Source: Gracilaria domingensis (Eukaryota; Rhodophyta; Florideophyceae; Gracilariales; Gracilariaceae). Taken from it: a stretch of 64,000 nt of DNA. The stretch is taken from positions 186,001 through 250,000 of the forward strand of contig VCMS01000065.1 of assembly GCA_022539475.1 (NCBI GenBank), read 5' to 3'. The stretch's first letter is position 1. Each line of letters begins with the position of its first letter. Under the pieces are notes generated by a model. It was not told where the DNA came from. It saw nothing but the letters and a program-made list of their open reading frames with translations, and did no database searches. Below, piece by piece: positions 21,562 through 31,974 of the stretch. The translations under genes were made by a program, and so were the position numbers.

Positions 21562-23589
21562 CTACTGTGAGATCGAACTCTCTTCCCCCTCCTCAGTTGG
21601 AGCAACGGAGCTTGTAGAAACCACGCTAGAAGGTGGATGAAACCGTGTATAAACGTACGGATTAGCCTTAGCAGTAGGAATAGAAATAGATGTAGACTTC
21701 ACCGATAACTTTGGAACTTCCAATAAACCATCACACTTTTGGTGTCCCGTCGCTTCATGCGAATCCAAAACCATAACCATGTCAACCTTTTTAGGTTCTT
21801 CCGGTACAGAAACCGGTCCATCCAAAACTTGGCATTGCGAGCGATAGTGTCTAGCCCAAGAAAAAGGGTAAGCGCCGTCGGTAACGGGCGCAGCGCGGTA
21901 CGTTCCAGAACATGGTCCGCGAAAATTGCGGTAGTCCACACAGAGCTGAAGCCCCATTTCCTTCTTGGGAACGACGACCACGGGCGTCAACGAAGAGCCA
22001 CAATCTTTGGATTCGAGCAAAGACCGTACGAACGGAATGAAACTCAAGTGTTGAGCTCCACGTCCAATGTTGCCTATAAGGGATGACCACAAAGGTTCCA
22101 GGAAGTGGATAAACGAGCCAGAACTCTGGGTGTCAGATACTGTGCCAGACGGCGGCTCTATTGTAGGAGAACATGATTCCAAACTTGAATCAACCAAACC
22201 ATGATGCATTGATCTCCCATTGAAAAGGGCATTCAATGCTTCGTCTGCAGAAGCATCGCAAAGACCGAGCACATCGAAAACATCCACGTTAGTGGCAAAA
22301 ATAGCCTTCGGGTGCGGAAAGGTCTGGCCAATAACTTGGTTCTTCTGTAGGCACAGTGGAGATCGCGAGAAGTTAGCGACAAGAACCTGAAGTGGTTTGT
22401 CTTCTTCACACCATGCGACTCCATTAGCCAATGCAGCATCCTGCTTTCCGTACAACGACGGCATGTGCTCTAAAACCAAAAGGCCGCGTTGTGCGGTAGA
22501 CACAGTAACCCAAGACTGGGATTCCAGTGGAATCACGGTAAAAGCTTCGACGCGTAATTTCGAAGACTTCCGACTCGGTCGGCTGTATTGTTGTGCCGGT
22601 GGCAATGGTGCCGGATTCTTTCTCGCCCGTTCCCACGGCCTACCAGCAAATGGAACGGAGATTCCGTCAGCCAAATCCACCCGAGAAAACCTCGGTCTAA
22701 TCGCATGAACAAAGCGATCACAAAAGTCGCAGCCGAGAACAATCGGAACAGCAAGCTTTTTGCACACAACAAAGTTGACCGTAACCACGGATAATCCAAG
22801 TCTAACAAGAATTGGCACAGTGCCCACAGTCTCAATTGGGGATTCATTCGCATCACAAATATCCTTCAGGAGACCATATCGGATGTACTGCAAACACTCC
22901 TGAGGGAGAAGCGAATCCAGAATACAGCTCGGAGCTGCTCCCGTATCAAGAACGGTCACATGACGAGCCATCAGATGATGGGAAAATCCGAGATCGGCGT
23001 AGACCTTGTAGCTCCGCTTCGACAGCATGAGTACACGTTCCGGATGTTTCGGATTAACTTTCCGTATCCACGGCCTCGTAAGTTGTCCCACATCTGGGTT
23101 TGAATCCGATAAGGATAAAGAAACCTTCCTCGAAAGGATGGTTATAGGGGAGCGGGACTGGGAAGTCCCAGGTGTCAATGACCTCTGTTCAAAGGGCACC
23201 TCTCCCGAATGGGAGGCTCCCAAGCTCAGTTTTTCTGAGTCAATGCCGTTTGAAACGGACGAGTTTTCTCCCGCAGAACGGGTTGTTCCACAGCAGTGGT
23301 GATGTTGTTGATGACCTGACGGACAGGAAGCGAGCGAGAGACGGCAGGACTTGACGCCTCGAGAGGAGAGGATACCTCGAAATCGTCCTTCGCGAGAAGG
23401 TAAGAATTCAATGGCACACTCTCCTGTTCTTCCGGAGCCAACGATTCGAAACGCACGATGATCGTGTCCAAATCCCGAAGAGGGTGCATACCAAGAGATG
23501 TTGCGTGTCCTCTGCCATAACAATGGTGACAGATGACTGCAGAACTCTGACGCAGATAATCCGTATTGAGCGGCAGTGCGGAATCCCAC
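21562..23589 (-). pseudogene. Nested element pol: protease, start of reverse transcriptase, C-terminal tail
   Basis: The minus-strand frame contains KRSYKVYADLGFS and the retropepsin motif VLDTGAAPSCIL, then VNFVVCKKLAVPIVLGCDFCDRF, all colinear with the intact pol at 59842. Reverse transcriptase begins (VVVVPKKEMGLQLCVDYRN) but loses similarity right after this motif. The catalytic YxDD box, RNase H and integrase are missing. The frame ends with APTEEGEESSISQ, which matches the pol C-terminal tail of the third element (APTEEGEEE), so a large internal deletion joined the two. Upstream the frame overlaps gag by a -1 shift at a conserved site (23224-23240). Confidence 0.85.
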
Positions 23590-23756
23590 TCAGCAGAATT
23601 CCTGGGCAGAGTCATATCCCGAATGGGCTCCACCGTATGATACGGTACACAGTCAGCATCAACTGGCGATGTAGAAAAAGCCTTCGAAAAGGTGACCGAT
23701 TTCTTCGGAACTAACGCTTCACAGAGCAACTCGTTAGATGAGAGATTCCCGCGCAT
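23226..23756 (-). pseudogene. Nested element gag, C-terminal part
   Basis: It contains CHHCYGRGHATSLG, aligned with CHTCYRPGHIAPNC of the third element: the final Cys of the CCHC zinc knuckle is Gly here. IRDMTLPRN... and the Glu-rich tail ending TQKN-stop are colinear with the other gag (DAQKN-stop). Upstream it is in the same frame as the gag N-terminus below, separated by a TAG. The central gag (capsid-like) domain is deleted. Confidence 0.75.
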
Positions 23757-23774
23757 GCGGCTGAGCTCACGACT

Positions 23775-24248
23775 CTAAGCTCCAATTGAGGAGTCAGACG
23801 AATATGTCCAATCCGATGAGGCGGTATCAAACTCTGAGGTCTCAGAGACATCTGAATCGAACTTCGTTCGCCGCGTGCAACCCTTCGAACCTGAAGGGCG
23901 TCGATGTTTCCCACCGTTGGGCTCAGAATCCGAGTATTCGGAAGAACGATTGTCCATCAAGATGGCATTCTCCAACGTACGCAAACGATGGTCAATATCA
24001 ATCAACCTCGAGTTGTACCTCCTCAGAGGATTATCGCCAGAACGAACATATTCCAGAATGGAGTCCACTTCACAACGCAAATTGCGAACATCACCGCGAA
24101 CATCCCTCTTGAGGGTTTCATCAACCTTTTCAATAAGGGCGTTCAAAGCCTCACGAATTGAGGACTGCATGAGCTGCAAAGAGCAAATATGAGCCTCCAA
24201 CTCGGAGTAAAGGGCAAGGAACCCTCCAGAAGGGCAAGCTTTCGCCAC
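23775..24248 (-). pseudogene. Nested element gag, N-terminal coiled-coil part
   Basis: It matches the first third of the gag at 57716: a heptad region (LEAHICSLQLMQSSIREALN...RNLRCEVDSILEYVRS), then an acidic/Ser-rich stretch. A TAG ends it where the central domain should start. Confidence 0.75.
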
Positions 24249-24549
24249 GAGTGCGGCCGAAACAAGCCCAGAATCTGGGGGTACCGAAGGGAAAGGTCAG
24301 GTCTTTCTGAAGTCAGCGCCAAGTCCAACGTGATTGGAAGCATCCTCCTCGGACCGCGGTCGCGGAGGCACAGTGACAGTGCCATCAGCAGACCTCGGCA
24401 GAGAAAGATTCCGAACTTCATTCGGCGCCAATATAGACATCAGACCGACACTTCGGAAACGACGAACTCGACTTCGAGACTTCCTGAAAATCAGACCAGG
24501 CAAAAGCGACAAAGAAAAGAAACCGCTGAAGCGGACCCGCCGATCTTTC

Positions 24550-24564
24550 TAGGTCGGGAGACCA
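24550..24564 (-). other. Primer-binding site of the nested element
   Basis: On the minus strand TGGTCTCCCGACCTA starts 3 nt after the LTR. The same 15 bases sit 3 nt after the LTR of the third element (57555-57569). The leading TGG matches a tRNA 3' CCA. I could not name the tRNA. Confidence 0.8.
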
Positions 24565-24567
24565 CTT

Positions 24568-25416
24568 TGTAGTGCAAAACCGTGACGCGAACGGACAAAA
24601 ACCAGCCGCATACGCGGAAGCACTCAAGGAGTTCAGCCTTGCTCCCTGTGAGGGGTGGCGCAGCGGAAGAGCCCTCCGATGGGGTCGACACGTGCCGGGC
24701 GTAACTCCGGGCGACCCGTTCCTGACTTACAGACGGAGGTCGGGGGGGAAAGATCAGCCACAGATGTGGAAGATCCGAGACAGCGGTGCGGGCAAATGTA
24801 GGGGCAAACGAAGGAAAAGAGCCGTGTATACAGACACAGGACCTGTTATAGAAGGGAAAAGAAAAGGAGAAACAAAGCAAAAGAAATAATAACCTGATAA
24901 CCGGGCGGAGAACAGCCGTAAGAGCGGGAAAAACAAGAACAAAACAAGACACCAAAATAAACGACAATGTCCGTATGTAAACGGTGGCTCCTCAGAGACG
25001 CGAGGCGGATAAGCACTGCCGTATTCGACACGGACGCTCTCCGAAGAGTCGCGGTCGCGTGCGGGCGATAGACTTAGAGCCGAACACTCGGTTGACTTTA
25101 CTTCCCAGAAGGATGGCCAGTCGGCCGGCCCTTAAGTAGGGATCACTACAGTATCTAATCAAACAAATATCCCGGCACACATCCGGCCACAGCCACACAC
25201 GTGTACCGTGCCCCGTCGGCTCAAAGGGGCAATCCGCAAAAAGCGGCAATATCCACCACGTGGACACCTGATGTGCCCACAACCAGGCCAACAAATAAAC
25301 ATTCTCCCACCAAGGGCTATCCTATCCTCACCATCTGAGACACCATTCCGGCATACCGGCACATCTGCGATTAGCAGCACGAGCGAGGCCGGAGTTCCCG
25401 GGGTCATTGCACTACA
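24568..25416 (-). repeat. 5' LTR of the nested element
   Basis: 849 bp, almost identical to 17425-18272, with TGTAGTGC / GCACTACA ends. ACCGT follows (25417-25421), completing the target duplication. Confidence 0.95.
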
Positions 25417-25421
25417 ACCGT

Positions 25422-25837
25422 CGCTAAAATCACGTGCACGCACGGTCGTAAAGCCACCCGAGGTGGAGCCTCCCGCCGCAAGCGGTGAGCACGCAGCTCT
25501 GCCAACACCGCCGAAGCAAAAGGACCGACGCCGACTGGCGGTACGCAGCAACATTTTGAACGCTCCTCCAGGGAGGAAACTGGCCACGCAGAGCCAGGCG
25601 CGCGCTGTACCCTCCGGCACGGGAACCGTTCGCCCGCAAGAGTTGTCAGCCGATGAAGTAACCATAACACGGCAAAGCCAGCAGGTGTACGTTCAAGAGT
25701 ACATTGTCGACCGAATTATCGGGCACTCCTGGAACCAGAAGGGCATCTTACAATACCACGTCCGTTGGTACGGCTATGGCCCATCATGGGATACTGACGA
25801 ACCAATCGAGCACCTACGGCGCTCGAAGGTTGTATAG
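25422..25837 (+). pseudogene. Chromodomain end of the outer Ty3 pol
   Basis: This continues the integrase frame interrupted at 17424. About 85 residues of basic/Pro-rich linker are followed by a chromodomain (about 25685-25837): QEYIVDRIIGHSW, then ILQYHVRWYGYGPSWDTDEP and IEHLRRSKVV-stop. The aromatic residues W of VRWYGYG and W of SWDTDEP form the usual core. In chromoviruses such domains direct integration to marked chromatin. The interrupted frame re-joins exactly across the 5-bp duplication. Confidence 0.9.
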
Positions 25838-26284
25838 TACCACCGCAACGCGGGAACGGCCACACCAGCGACGCTGGACAACGCCCAAGTGGGATAAGGT
25901 TGCCGTCGAAACGGATGGAAATCATGTTGGTAGCACACGTCGTGCGACCGGAATTGAGCCCATAACACCTTGGTGGGATGTCCGCCGCATTGACGGTTCG
26001 ACCGGCTCGCGCCGCGAGAACACCGATTTCGGGAAGGAAGGCTCATGCCTGAGGGTTTTCATCCAGCTCGCTGGTAACGGCATTACCGCCACACCATGAG
26101 CATGGTTTTTCCCCTGGGAAGGGTGCGTTTTTCACAGTGCATCGCACCGCATCGCATTAGCCCGCTGTGCCGGTAAAGAAGAAGGACGCCGTCGAAGACG
26201 TGTATGAAGCAAAGGATCTTTTATCTCAGGGCTATACTACTGTGAACTGGTAATTACCCACGCATGGGGAAGCTCGGCTCCCAA
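25838..26284. other. 3' region of the outer element between pol stop and antisense frames
   Basis: No frame or repeat recognised in these ~450 bases. Confidence 0.5.
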
Positions 26285-27043
26285 TTACTGGCCGTCGCCA
26301 TGGCCCTCATCCTCAAGAGGCATACCGCCAAGGCGTTGAGCCAAGGCATCCGCCATAGCAGTGATGTCGCCAGAGGGCGCACTAGCACTCAAACCCGCGC
26401 CGCGGAGGAAGCGAGCGATGATCGCACCTTCGTTCACACCCGCCGGCGGGGGAGGAGCTGCAGCAGCCGCAACAGTGGGAAGAGCCGGCTGAGCCGGAAT
26501 CGGAACCGGTGTGGGTACCGGAATGGGAACCGGAGCGGGAGCGACAAAGTCAGCCTCCGATTCGGAACCGACAACCGGAGCAGAGCCGGCGCTCTCCCCC
26601 ACAGGGGTTGCGTCGGCTTCTTCGATCATCTCGATGTCGTCGAATCCCGTGTTCTCGCGCTCATTGTCCACCATTGGATCTCCCCGGAGGTACTCTCGGT
26701 AATACTCATCAGAGTTCACGAACCCAGTTGGGTGATCGGCCGGCACGCGCCGGGGAGCAGAACGGAGCTCACCCGCTTCCTCAGCGGTAATCTCCCGATA
26801 ATCCCAACGGTCGAAGAAGACGTAATCGCCCGCAAGAGTGGTATTTCTTCCCAGACCTGGGCCGTATCCACCCGTGTTCGGGGAATCACCACGACTACTG
26901 TGAGACAGAGACACTTCGGTCCAGTCGACACTATCGATGTAATCGAGAAGGCTCAACAGCTCGTCGTTGTTTACACGACCCCGAGGGGGACTTCCAAGTC
27001 CAAATTTCGGATGGCCGCCCGTACGCGGGGAGGGATGAACCAC
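26285..27043 (-). CDS. Antisense ORF of the outer Ty3 element, acidic and Pro/Ala-rich
   Basis: 252 residues on the strand opposite to pol, between the pol stop and the 3' LTR. It contains an acidic central part (DDIEMIEEAD), a Pro-Val-Pro repeat region (APVPIPVPTPVPIPAQP) and an Ala/Pro segment. The start overlaps the end of the next antisense frame by 73 bp in another register, so the two could form one protein by frameshift or splicing. No database family is recognised. Tat-lineage plant elements (for example Grande and Retand) are known to have antisense ORFs at this position. Confidence 0.45.
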   Translation of the reverse strand: MVHPSPRTGGHPKFGLGSPPRGRVNNDELLSLLDYIDSVDWTEVSLSHSSRGDSPNTGGYGPGLGRNTTLAGDYVFFDRWDYREITAEEAGELRSAPRRVPADHPTGFVNSDEYYREYLRGDPMVDNERENTGFDDIEMIEEADATPVGESAGSAPVVGSESEADFVAPAPVPIPVPTPVPIPAQPALPTVAAAAAPPPPAGVNEGAIIARFLRGAGLSASAPSGDITAMADALAQRLGGMPLEDEGHGDGQ

Positions 27044-28179
27044 AGTCGATACTGGTCGTATGCCTTAGCGAGGATAAGTGCCGCGGTGCGGACAGCCCAC
27101 TCGGTGACGACAACCGACCACAACCCAGTTCTGGGATCCGTGAGCAGGTATGACCCTAAGTAGGTAAATACCGGGGCCAACTCGATGTAGCACCCCCGGC
27201 ATGCCTCGACGTAGCTCCACCACTCTGGTAGAGGAACATACCGACCCTGTCGGTGCTCCGCCGCGATGTGGCGGATTTCAACGTTCTGATACGGAGCGAA
27301 ATACCCATGTTGGGACCGAGACCGCCTCTCATGGCGGATGAAGTTCTGAAGGAAGTTGGACCACGAGCGGCGCGGAAGATAGCGAAACTCAGCCCGAAGA
27401 ATCGGTTGTGTCCAGCACATGGCTTCCTGCCGTGCAACAGGCATACCTCGCCAGGCGAAGGTTTCCAATTCCGCTAAGCGGTCGCAGTAACTAATTACCC
27501 CGCGAGTGCGGTAATAGGCCGCGTCAAAGTCCATCCCCGGTGGGATTGGGAACTCGAAGGGCGCCCGGCCTTGCCGTTTGTAGGCCACCGACACGAAGTT
27601 CGCGTGAGCTTCTTCCCGGGATTGCCGGTTCTCTCGTGCGACCTGATGAACAGGGATCGCGACTCGCGTACGCCAATCCCACGAAGTGGTCATCATCTCT
27701 GGGAGGTCCCCCGGAAGGGTGTTGCGCCGGTCAGCATACTCAGTAATGAGGCTTTCGTTGAACACCGCAGTCCGGTGAAACCACGGCGCAAGCCGGAGAC
27801 GCCTCGCATGTCGCCGGTTTGCCGGCTTGAGCCCTACAAGGGAGTTGAAAGATGGCCAGACCACGCCAGAGTGGAAGCTGACGACGGGCCTCGCGAGAGC
27901 GGCATGCTGCGCAGAGAACCCAGCCGCGTTGTTCTGTTGCCCCGCGGACAGGTTGGAGACCTGTTGAGGGAGTGGAACTGATCGGAATCCGGTGAAGCCC
28001 CCTTGGGAGATGGCGGTTGGTTCGGAGGCTGGTTCGGTGGAACGCCACTCATAGTGAGGTCTAGTTCTGGCCTCGGAGGAAAGTTCACCGCAAAAGCTAG
28101 AGCGCGTTCGGTACTCTGAGGAAGTACGGCTACTGCAGCAGCAGGGAGCAAGTCGTTGACCGGAGAAGGAGTAGGACAT
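26971..28179 (-). CDS. Antisense ORF of the outer Ty3 element, unknown
   Basis: 402 residues. From about residue 75 it looks like a folded protein with many Trp, Arg and aromatic residues (SWDWRTRVAIPVHQV, PLPEWWSYVEACRGCYIELA, YLLTDPRTGLWSVVVTEWAV). The first ~75 residues are low-complexity, and an overlapping frame starting at 28283 gives an alternative Pro-rich N-terminus (MHNIFPSLGG...), suggesting a frame change near 27950. I recognise no family. Position and orientation match the antisense genes of some Ty3 elements. It could be an independent host gene captured by the element. Confidence 0.5.
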   Translation of the reverse strand: MSYSFSGQRLAPCCCSSRTSSEYRTRSSFCGELSSEARTRPHYEWRSTEPASEPTAISQGGFTGFRSVPLPQQVSNLSAGQQNNAAGFSAQHAALARPVVSFHSGVVWPSFNSLVGLKPANRRHARRLRLAPWFHRTAVFNESLITEYADRRNTLPGDLPEMMTTSWDWRTRVAIPVHQVARENRQSREEAHANFVSVAYKRQGRAPFEFPIPPGMDFDAAYYRTRGVISYCDRLAELETFAWRGMPVARQEAMCWTQPILRAEFRYLPRRSWSNFLQNFIRHERRSRSQHGYFAPYQNVEIRHIAAEHRQGRYVPLPEWWSYVEACRGCYIELAPVFTYLGSYLLTDPRTGLWSVVVTEWAVRTAALILAKAYDQYRLWFIPPRVRAAIRNLDLEVPLGVV

Positions 28180-28260
28180 ACCGGAGGGCCGGGGAGCGCT
28201 GCACTTGTATTCTCTTGGCTCGGCGCCATCCCGCCCCTAGTCGAGGTTGTATTGCCGCCT

Positions 28261-28273
28261 AAGGAGGGGAAGA
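28261..28273 (+). other. Polypurine tract of the outer element
   Basis: AAGGAGGGGAAGA directly before TGTTGTGCAA, closely matching the tract and LTR start of the nested element (GAGGAGGGGGAGA then TGTAGTGCAA). Confidence 0.75.
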
Positions 28274-28999
28274 TGTTGTGCAACGCTCATGTTTGAAGAA
28301 TTTCGCTGGACTTAGTCATAATTCCCGTTCACGGGTTTGCCTGATACACACCAGATTATGACTAGTAGTAACTAGTGGCTGCTATCGAGATGTTTTGGAC
28401 ACGTGGGACACTGTGGAGCTGATCGGAGGTTGCCAACCACACGTGGGCGTTCGCCACAATTGGTGGGATGTTTAGTTAACATTATTTATTAATTTTAGTG
28501 AGGACACTACTTAATGCGACGGCGTCGCCGTCTTCGCACCAGTAAAGTGCCCCAACCAGGGTAATCATACTTCAAGTCTGTGTCGCCTTCGGCGGTGCAC
28601 AACTCTTTATCGGAGGGACTCCCCGCTGTCACTGTGCGGCTATCCACCCTACGTCCTGGCAAAAACCAACTTTGGGAGTGTTTCTCCTTTTTTGTTTGTG
28701 TTTGACTTTGTATAGAGAGTAATTCGGCCATTTTACGTACCTCTTTTATCTCTCTCTTTCTTTCCTTCTGTTTTTCTTTTCGCACTCTGTGATTTCGTGT
28801 CTGTTTTGAGACTGTAACACTCATGCGTTAGACATTCTTCTCTACCCAACTCTAAACGCCCCATCTTGACGGTCTGGCTCCCGTGTTACAATCACCTAGT
28901 CGTGTCAGTCCAGAGAGGCTGTGTTCAGTAGGTGGCTCTCAGTAAAGGAAGATGTCGAACATCTTAGAGGTGTTTCTTGCTTGCAGGTATTGCACTACA
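28274..28999 (+). repeat. 3' LTR of the outer element
   Basis: 726 bp starting TGTTGTGCAA and ending TTGCACTACA, nearly complementary ends and typical of the family. There is no second copy in the window to confirm it. A 105-codon basic frame on the minus strand (28507-28824) lies inside. Confidence 0.65.
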
Positions 29000-30762
29000 T
29001 ATCAAACGAAAAAAATGTACGCGTCAGTTTTCATTGAAATATCCAGTATATTCGAGAGGTACACAAACTTGTTTTCTATATTTAAACATTGCTAGGAAGG
29101 TTTTTGAGTTCATATGGAAGATTTTGGATATACAAAACTTAGTATTGTACAGTTACTGATTGTTCCGGCATATGCCGCAACTACATAAAAGGTTTAGGGT
29201 CAAATTGCTGACGAAATTGTTGCTTCGTCTTAAATTCAAGGATGTCGTAACTCACCAGCAAAGGCTTCACTATATGTTGTTTTGTCGAGGGTTCGCAAAT
29301 TGGAAAATCTCTACCTAACAGAGCCAATTTCAAAATCAGATTTCGATTATTTTACACCAGATACTGCTCTTCAAGAAAAAGAAAAAAGACTTTGTGCCAT
29401 ACAATCATTGTAATAATATTGACATTAAAAAGTTTTCTGTTTTTGAATTTTTTTATTCTCTTAACAAAATGATATTTGATTGGTTTCTAATTCTACAGGC
29501 GCATTTAAGAACTGGAAAAAGTAAATACCATATAAAATAATAATAAATGTTTAACATTTATCTCTTTCAAATGCATAGGCTCCACTCATACTAAAGCAAA
29601 GTTTTGTTTTGTACTTTTTAGACGGTTGCTACAATAAACTTCAAAATTGTTAGAATTCTTGAGTCTTTTTGAAAGATCTTGAGACATCAAATTGTCTGCT
29701 TTAGTTTGCATCGAATAACGTTAATCATTTTAATGACGTGTCTCAGATCAAAAGCATTTTATGTCTCAGTATTTCTATCAAAAAGATGCCGGCTGTGAAC
29801 GATTGCGCAAAGCTTATGGCTTTTTCAGTGGATTAAATATATATTTGTGTGCAATTGTTGTGACGCAGGTTTTGCATCATTGTATAATTTTGGACTGTTT
29901 TTACTTCTTGTCAACTTCTTGACCTTTCCTTCCGCGTATGAAGCAGCGCAGGCTACCTTTACGTACTTTTCATTGGCTTTGCATCGGGGTTTTGGGCGCA
30001 AAACGTACATTAGATTCGTTAACACTGTCCCTAATTGCCGTTCTTGATGAGATAAAGGTGAAAGTTCGCGGCGGTGGCGCTTTCGTTTTCCTGTTCTTCG
30101 ACAGTATCAATACAGTCATTGTAGTGAAAAACTAATGAAAACAGACAGCAAACTTCTCTGCTCTTTGCAATTGTAATGTCTGAAATGTAGCAAATGTGTG
30201 TATTTTATTTGTAATTTAAATAAATTGAATCGTCTAGGACCCCCGACGTAGTCGTTGGAATATTTACGGCGCTTAGAATGGGCTTTTGACGAGGTTTGTT
30301 GAATGAGTTCTAGTTCGGTGAATGCGCTAGCTATTTCGTCCAAACTCAGCTTCCGAGAAGGAGAGGCATCTAGCTTTTCTTCGAATATAGTCTGGTGGTA
30401 ATTGAAGGAGTTGGTGGGGAGACAGGGCAGGCGGGAACACAAAGAACGCAAGCTTGTCTTAAAAATTGCAGATTATATGTTGAACAGTTACCAAATGCGC
30501 TTGAGGTCTATGGGGCTTTTGTTACCTCAAAGAAGTTTTTAGGAAGAACACGACCAAATTTAACAGTCTCGGGACTGGCTCATGCACGCCACGGCTCACT
30601 CGGAAAACGATTCAAATTCTCTCCAGAAAGCTGTGGGCACAAGTTATAAAACATCCTGTTCATGAAGAGGAAAGGGGAGAGGCAGAGAAAGGCGAAAATG
30701 TTTTTAACGAGGACTCACAACCATCACTCATATCTTCTGTTCACCGGCTACCCCAAGGTCAC
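29000..30762. other. AT-rich spacer, no supported gene
   Basis: Markedly AT-rich with many T and A runs. Only short unrelated frames occur. One at 30116-30451 (minus) has a short hydrophilic stretch that might be the end of a gene, but there is no domain. Confidence 0.45.
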
Positions 30763-31167
30763 TCATCGTAATTTTGCTTTCGTGTTGTGAATAACATAAG
30801 AAAAGACTGTTGCAGCCAAAGGTGTAGCAAGGGTATGAAACATAATCAGAAACATCTGCTTTCTTTCTATGACATGGACTATCAGTTTGGCTGATCGATA
30901 CGTGAATACTCTTGGGATGCACATAACTTCTTGTCTTCTAATCCAGTCAGCCCAGACTAGATTGTGCCTAACCAGCAACCATCGTCCGCTCAACAGAAGC
31001 CCTGAACTTCCAATTCGTCTGACCTTGTTTGGCCCTCCACAGTTTAAGATCACCTTCTTTCCAAAGTGCTCAACTTCTGGTATGAAGTCCATCAACAATC
31101 GAACGGATACAAGAAGAATAACAATATGCTTTAACCTCGAAATCAAAAATTCAACAGCATGTTTCAA
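30763..31167 (-). CDS. Hypothetical protein, possibly the broken end of the upstream glycosyltransferase-like gene
   Basis: 134 residues with several hydrophobic stretches (HIVILLVSVRLLMDFIPEV at the start, LATPLAATVFSYVIH near the end). No family recognised. It follows the glycosyltransferase-like frame on the same strand after 21 bases, so both may be pieces of one gene. Confidence 0.3.
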   Translation of the reverse strand: MKHAVEFLISRLKHIVILLVSVRLLMDFIPEVEHFGKKVILNCGGPNKVRRIGSSGLLLSGRWLLVRHNLVWADWIRRQEVMCIPRVFTYRSAKLIVHVIERKQMFLIMFHTLATPLAATVFSYVIHNTKAKLR

Positions 31168-31188
31168 GTTTTGTTTCCCTTTGAAGTT

Positions 31189-31974
31189 TTACCCGTCAAT
31201 TGCAAGCGCTGTGATAGAGAAAAAAAGTAGCGCGAAGAAATGGTAAATTTTGTTACCACCCATAAACTGGATGGCTGCAACTCTGTCAATGGTACTTATA
31301 CGATTTGGACACCGACCTGATGTATGAATACTATGTCTCCTGTGGGATATGCAAGTGATTTGAGCCGAATGACATCCGAATGCTTCGTTCATTCCGTCTT
31401 GATCCTGAAGACCTGTGGATTTGTTTAAATAAACCTCGTGTCTTTGAATCCATCTGGAAGTAATTTCCGATGTATTTGGCAGCTTGTAAAAAACCATGAA
31501 ATTTGTCATAATCCTGTTCTTCCTTTTACCATAATCATAACTGGCCATAAGTGATGGGGGATCCTTGTGAGTGACAAGCCTTTTCAGAAGTGAAATATCG
31601 GGGAAGAAATCATCATCCATCCATGTGACAGTTTCATATCCATTCTGGTCGGTGATGAATTGGTGGAGCAGAAAATGTTTCTCCCATCGAGGGTCAAGAT
31701 ATTTTGGACGTATTGAACCCTTAAATTTTGGCAAAACGAAGCCATGCTTTTGGAGGACAAATCGACCAATGCTTGATATACCTCGATTCGAGTACTGAAG
31801 AATGACATGCTTGTTTCGTGCCACTGGTACAACATCACCTTTGAAAGTGACATAAACGAAGAGTAAAAAATAGACGGTAACATACAATCTCATATTGAAA
31901 GAACCTTGATCGGAAATCACGGCGGTGGTTTTTCTGCTCACATTTGTGAAGATTCCAAAGTTCAGGGTGGCCAA
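31189..31974 (-). pseudogene. Glycosyltransferase-like protein, probably degraded
   Basis: 261 residues. A membrane segment lies near residues 30-45 (LYVTVYFLLFVYVTF), typical of a Golgi signal anchor. A lumenal part follows with TWMDDDFFPDISLL, where the acidic triplet resembles a DxD metal/nucleotide-sugar site, and LQDQDGMNEAFGCHS, which resembles the DQxxxN motif of several glycosyltransferase families. The C-terminus is unusual and hydrophobic. I cannot assign a GT family. Overlapping minus-strand frames upstream (to 32333) suggest the N-terminus is frame-shifted. Confidence 0.4.

Larger units (their letters stand above)
17425..25416 (-). mobile_element. Nested Ty3-type LTR element, internally deleted, minus strand
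   Basis: A 7,992-bp element bounded by 848- and 849-bp LTRs that begin TGTAGTGC and end GCACTACA, with ACCGT on both sides. In minus-strand order: 5' LTR, primer-binding site, gag N-terminus, gag C-terminus with a damaged zinc knuckle, protease, the start of reverse transcriptase, a short pol C-terminal tail, a 3.3-kb 3' region, polypurine tract, 3' LTR. Most of reverse transcriptase, all of RNase H and integrase are absent. It must have moved with enzymes from another element. Confidence 0.93.
15383..28999 (+). mobile_element. Ty3-type chromodomain LTR element, 5'-truncated, with a nested insertion
   Basis: Present parts in order: integrase to 17424, nested element 17425-25416, pol C-terminus with chromodomain to 25837, a 2.4-kb 3' region holding antisense frames, polypurine tract 28261-28273 and 3' LTR 28274-28999. 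gag, protease, reverse transcriptase, RNase H and the 5' LTR are missing. The left edge abuts repeat A. The 3' LTR boundaries are inferred from the match of its ends and polypurine tract to the two related elements. Confidence 0.8.
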
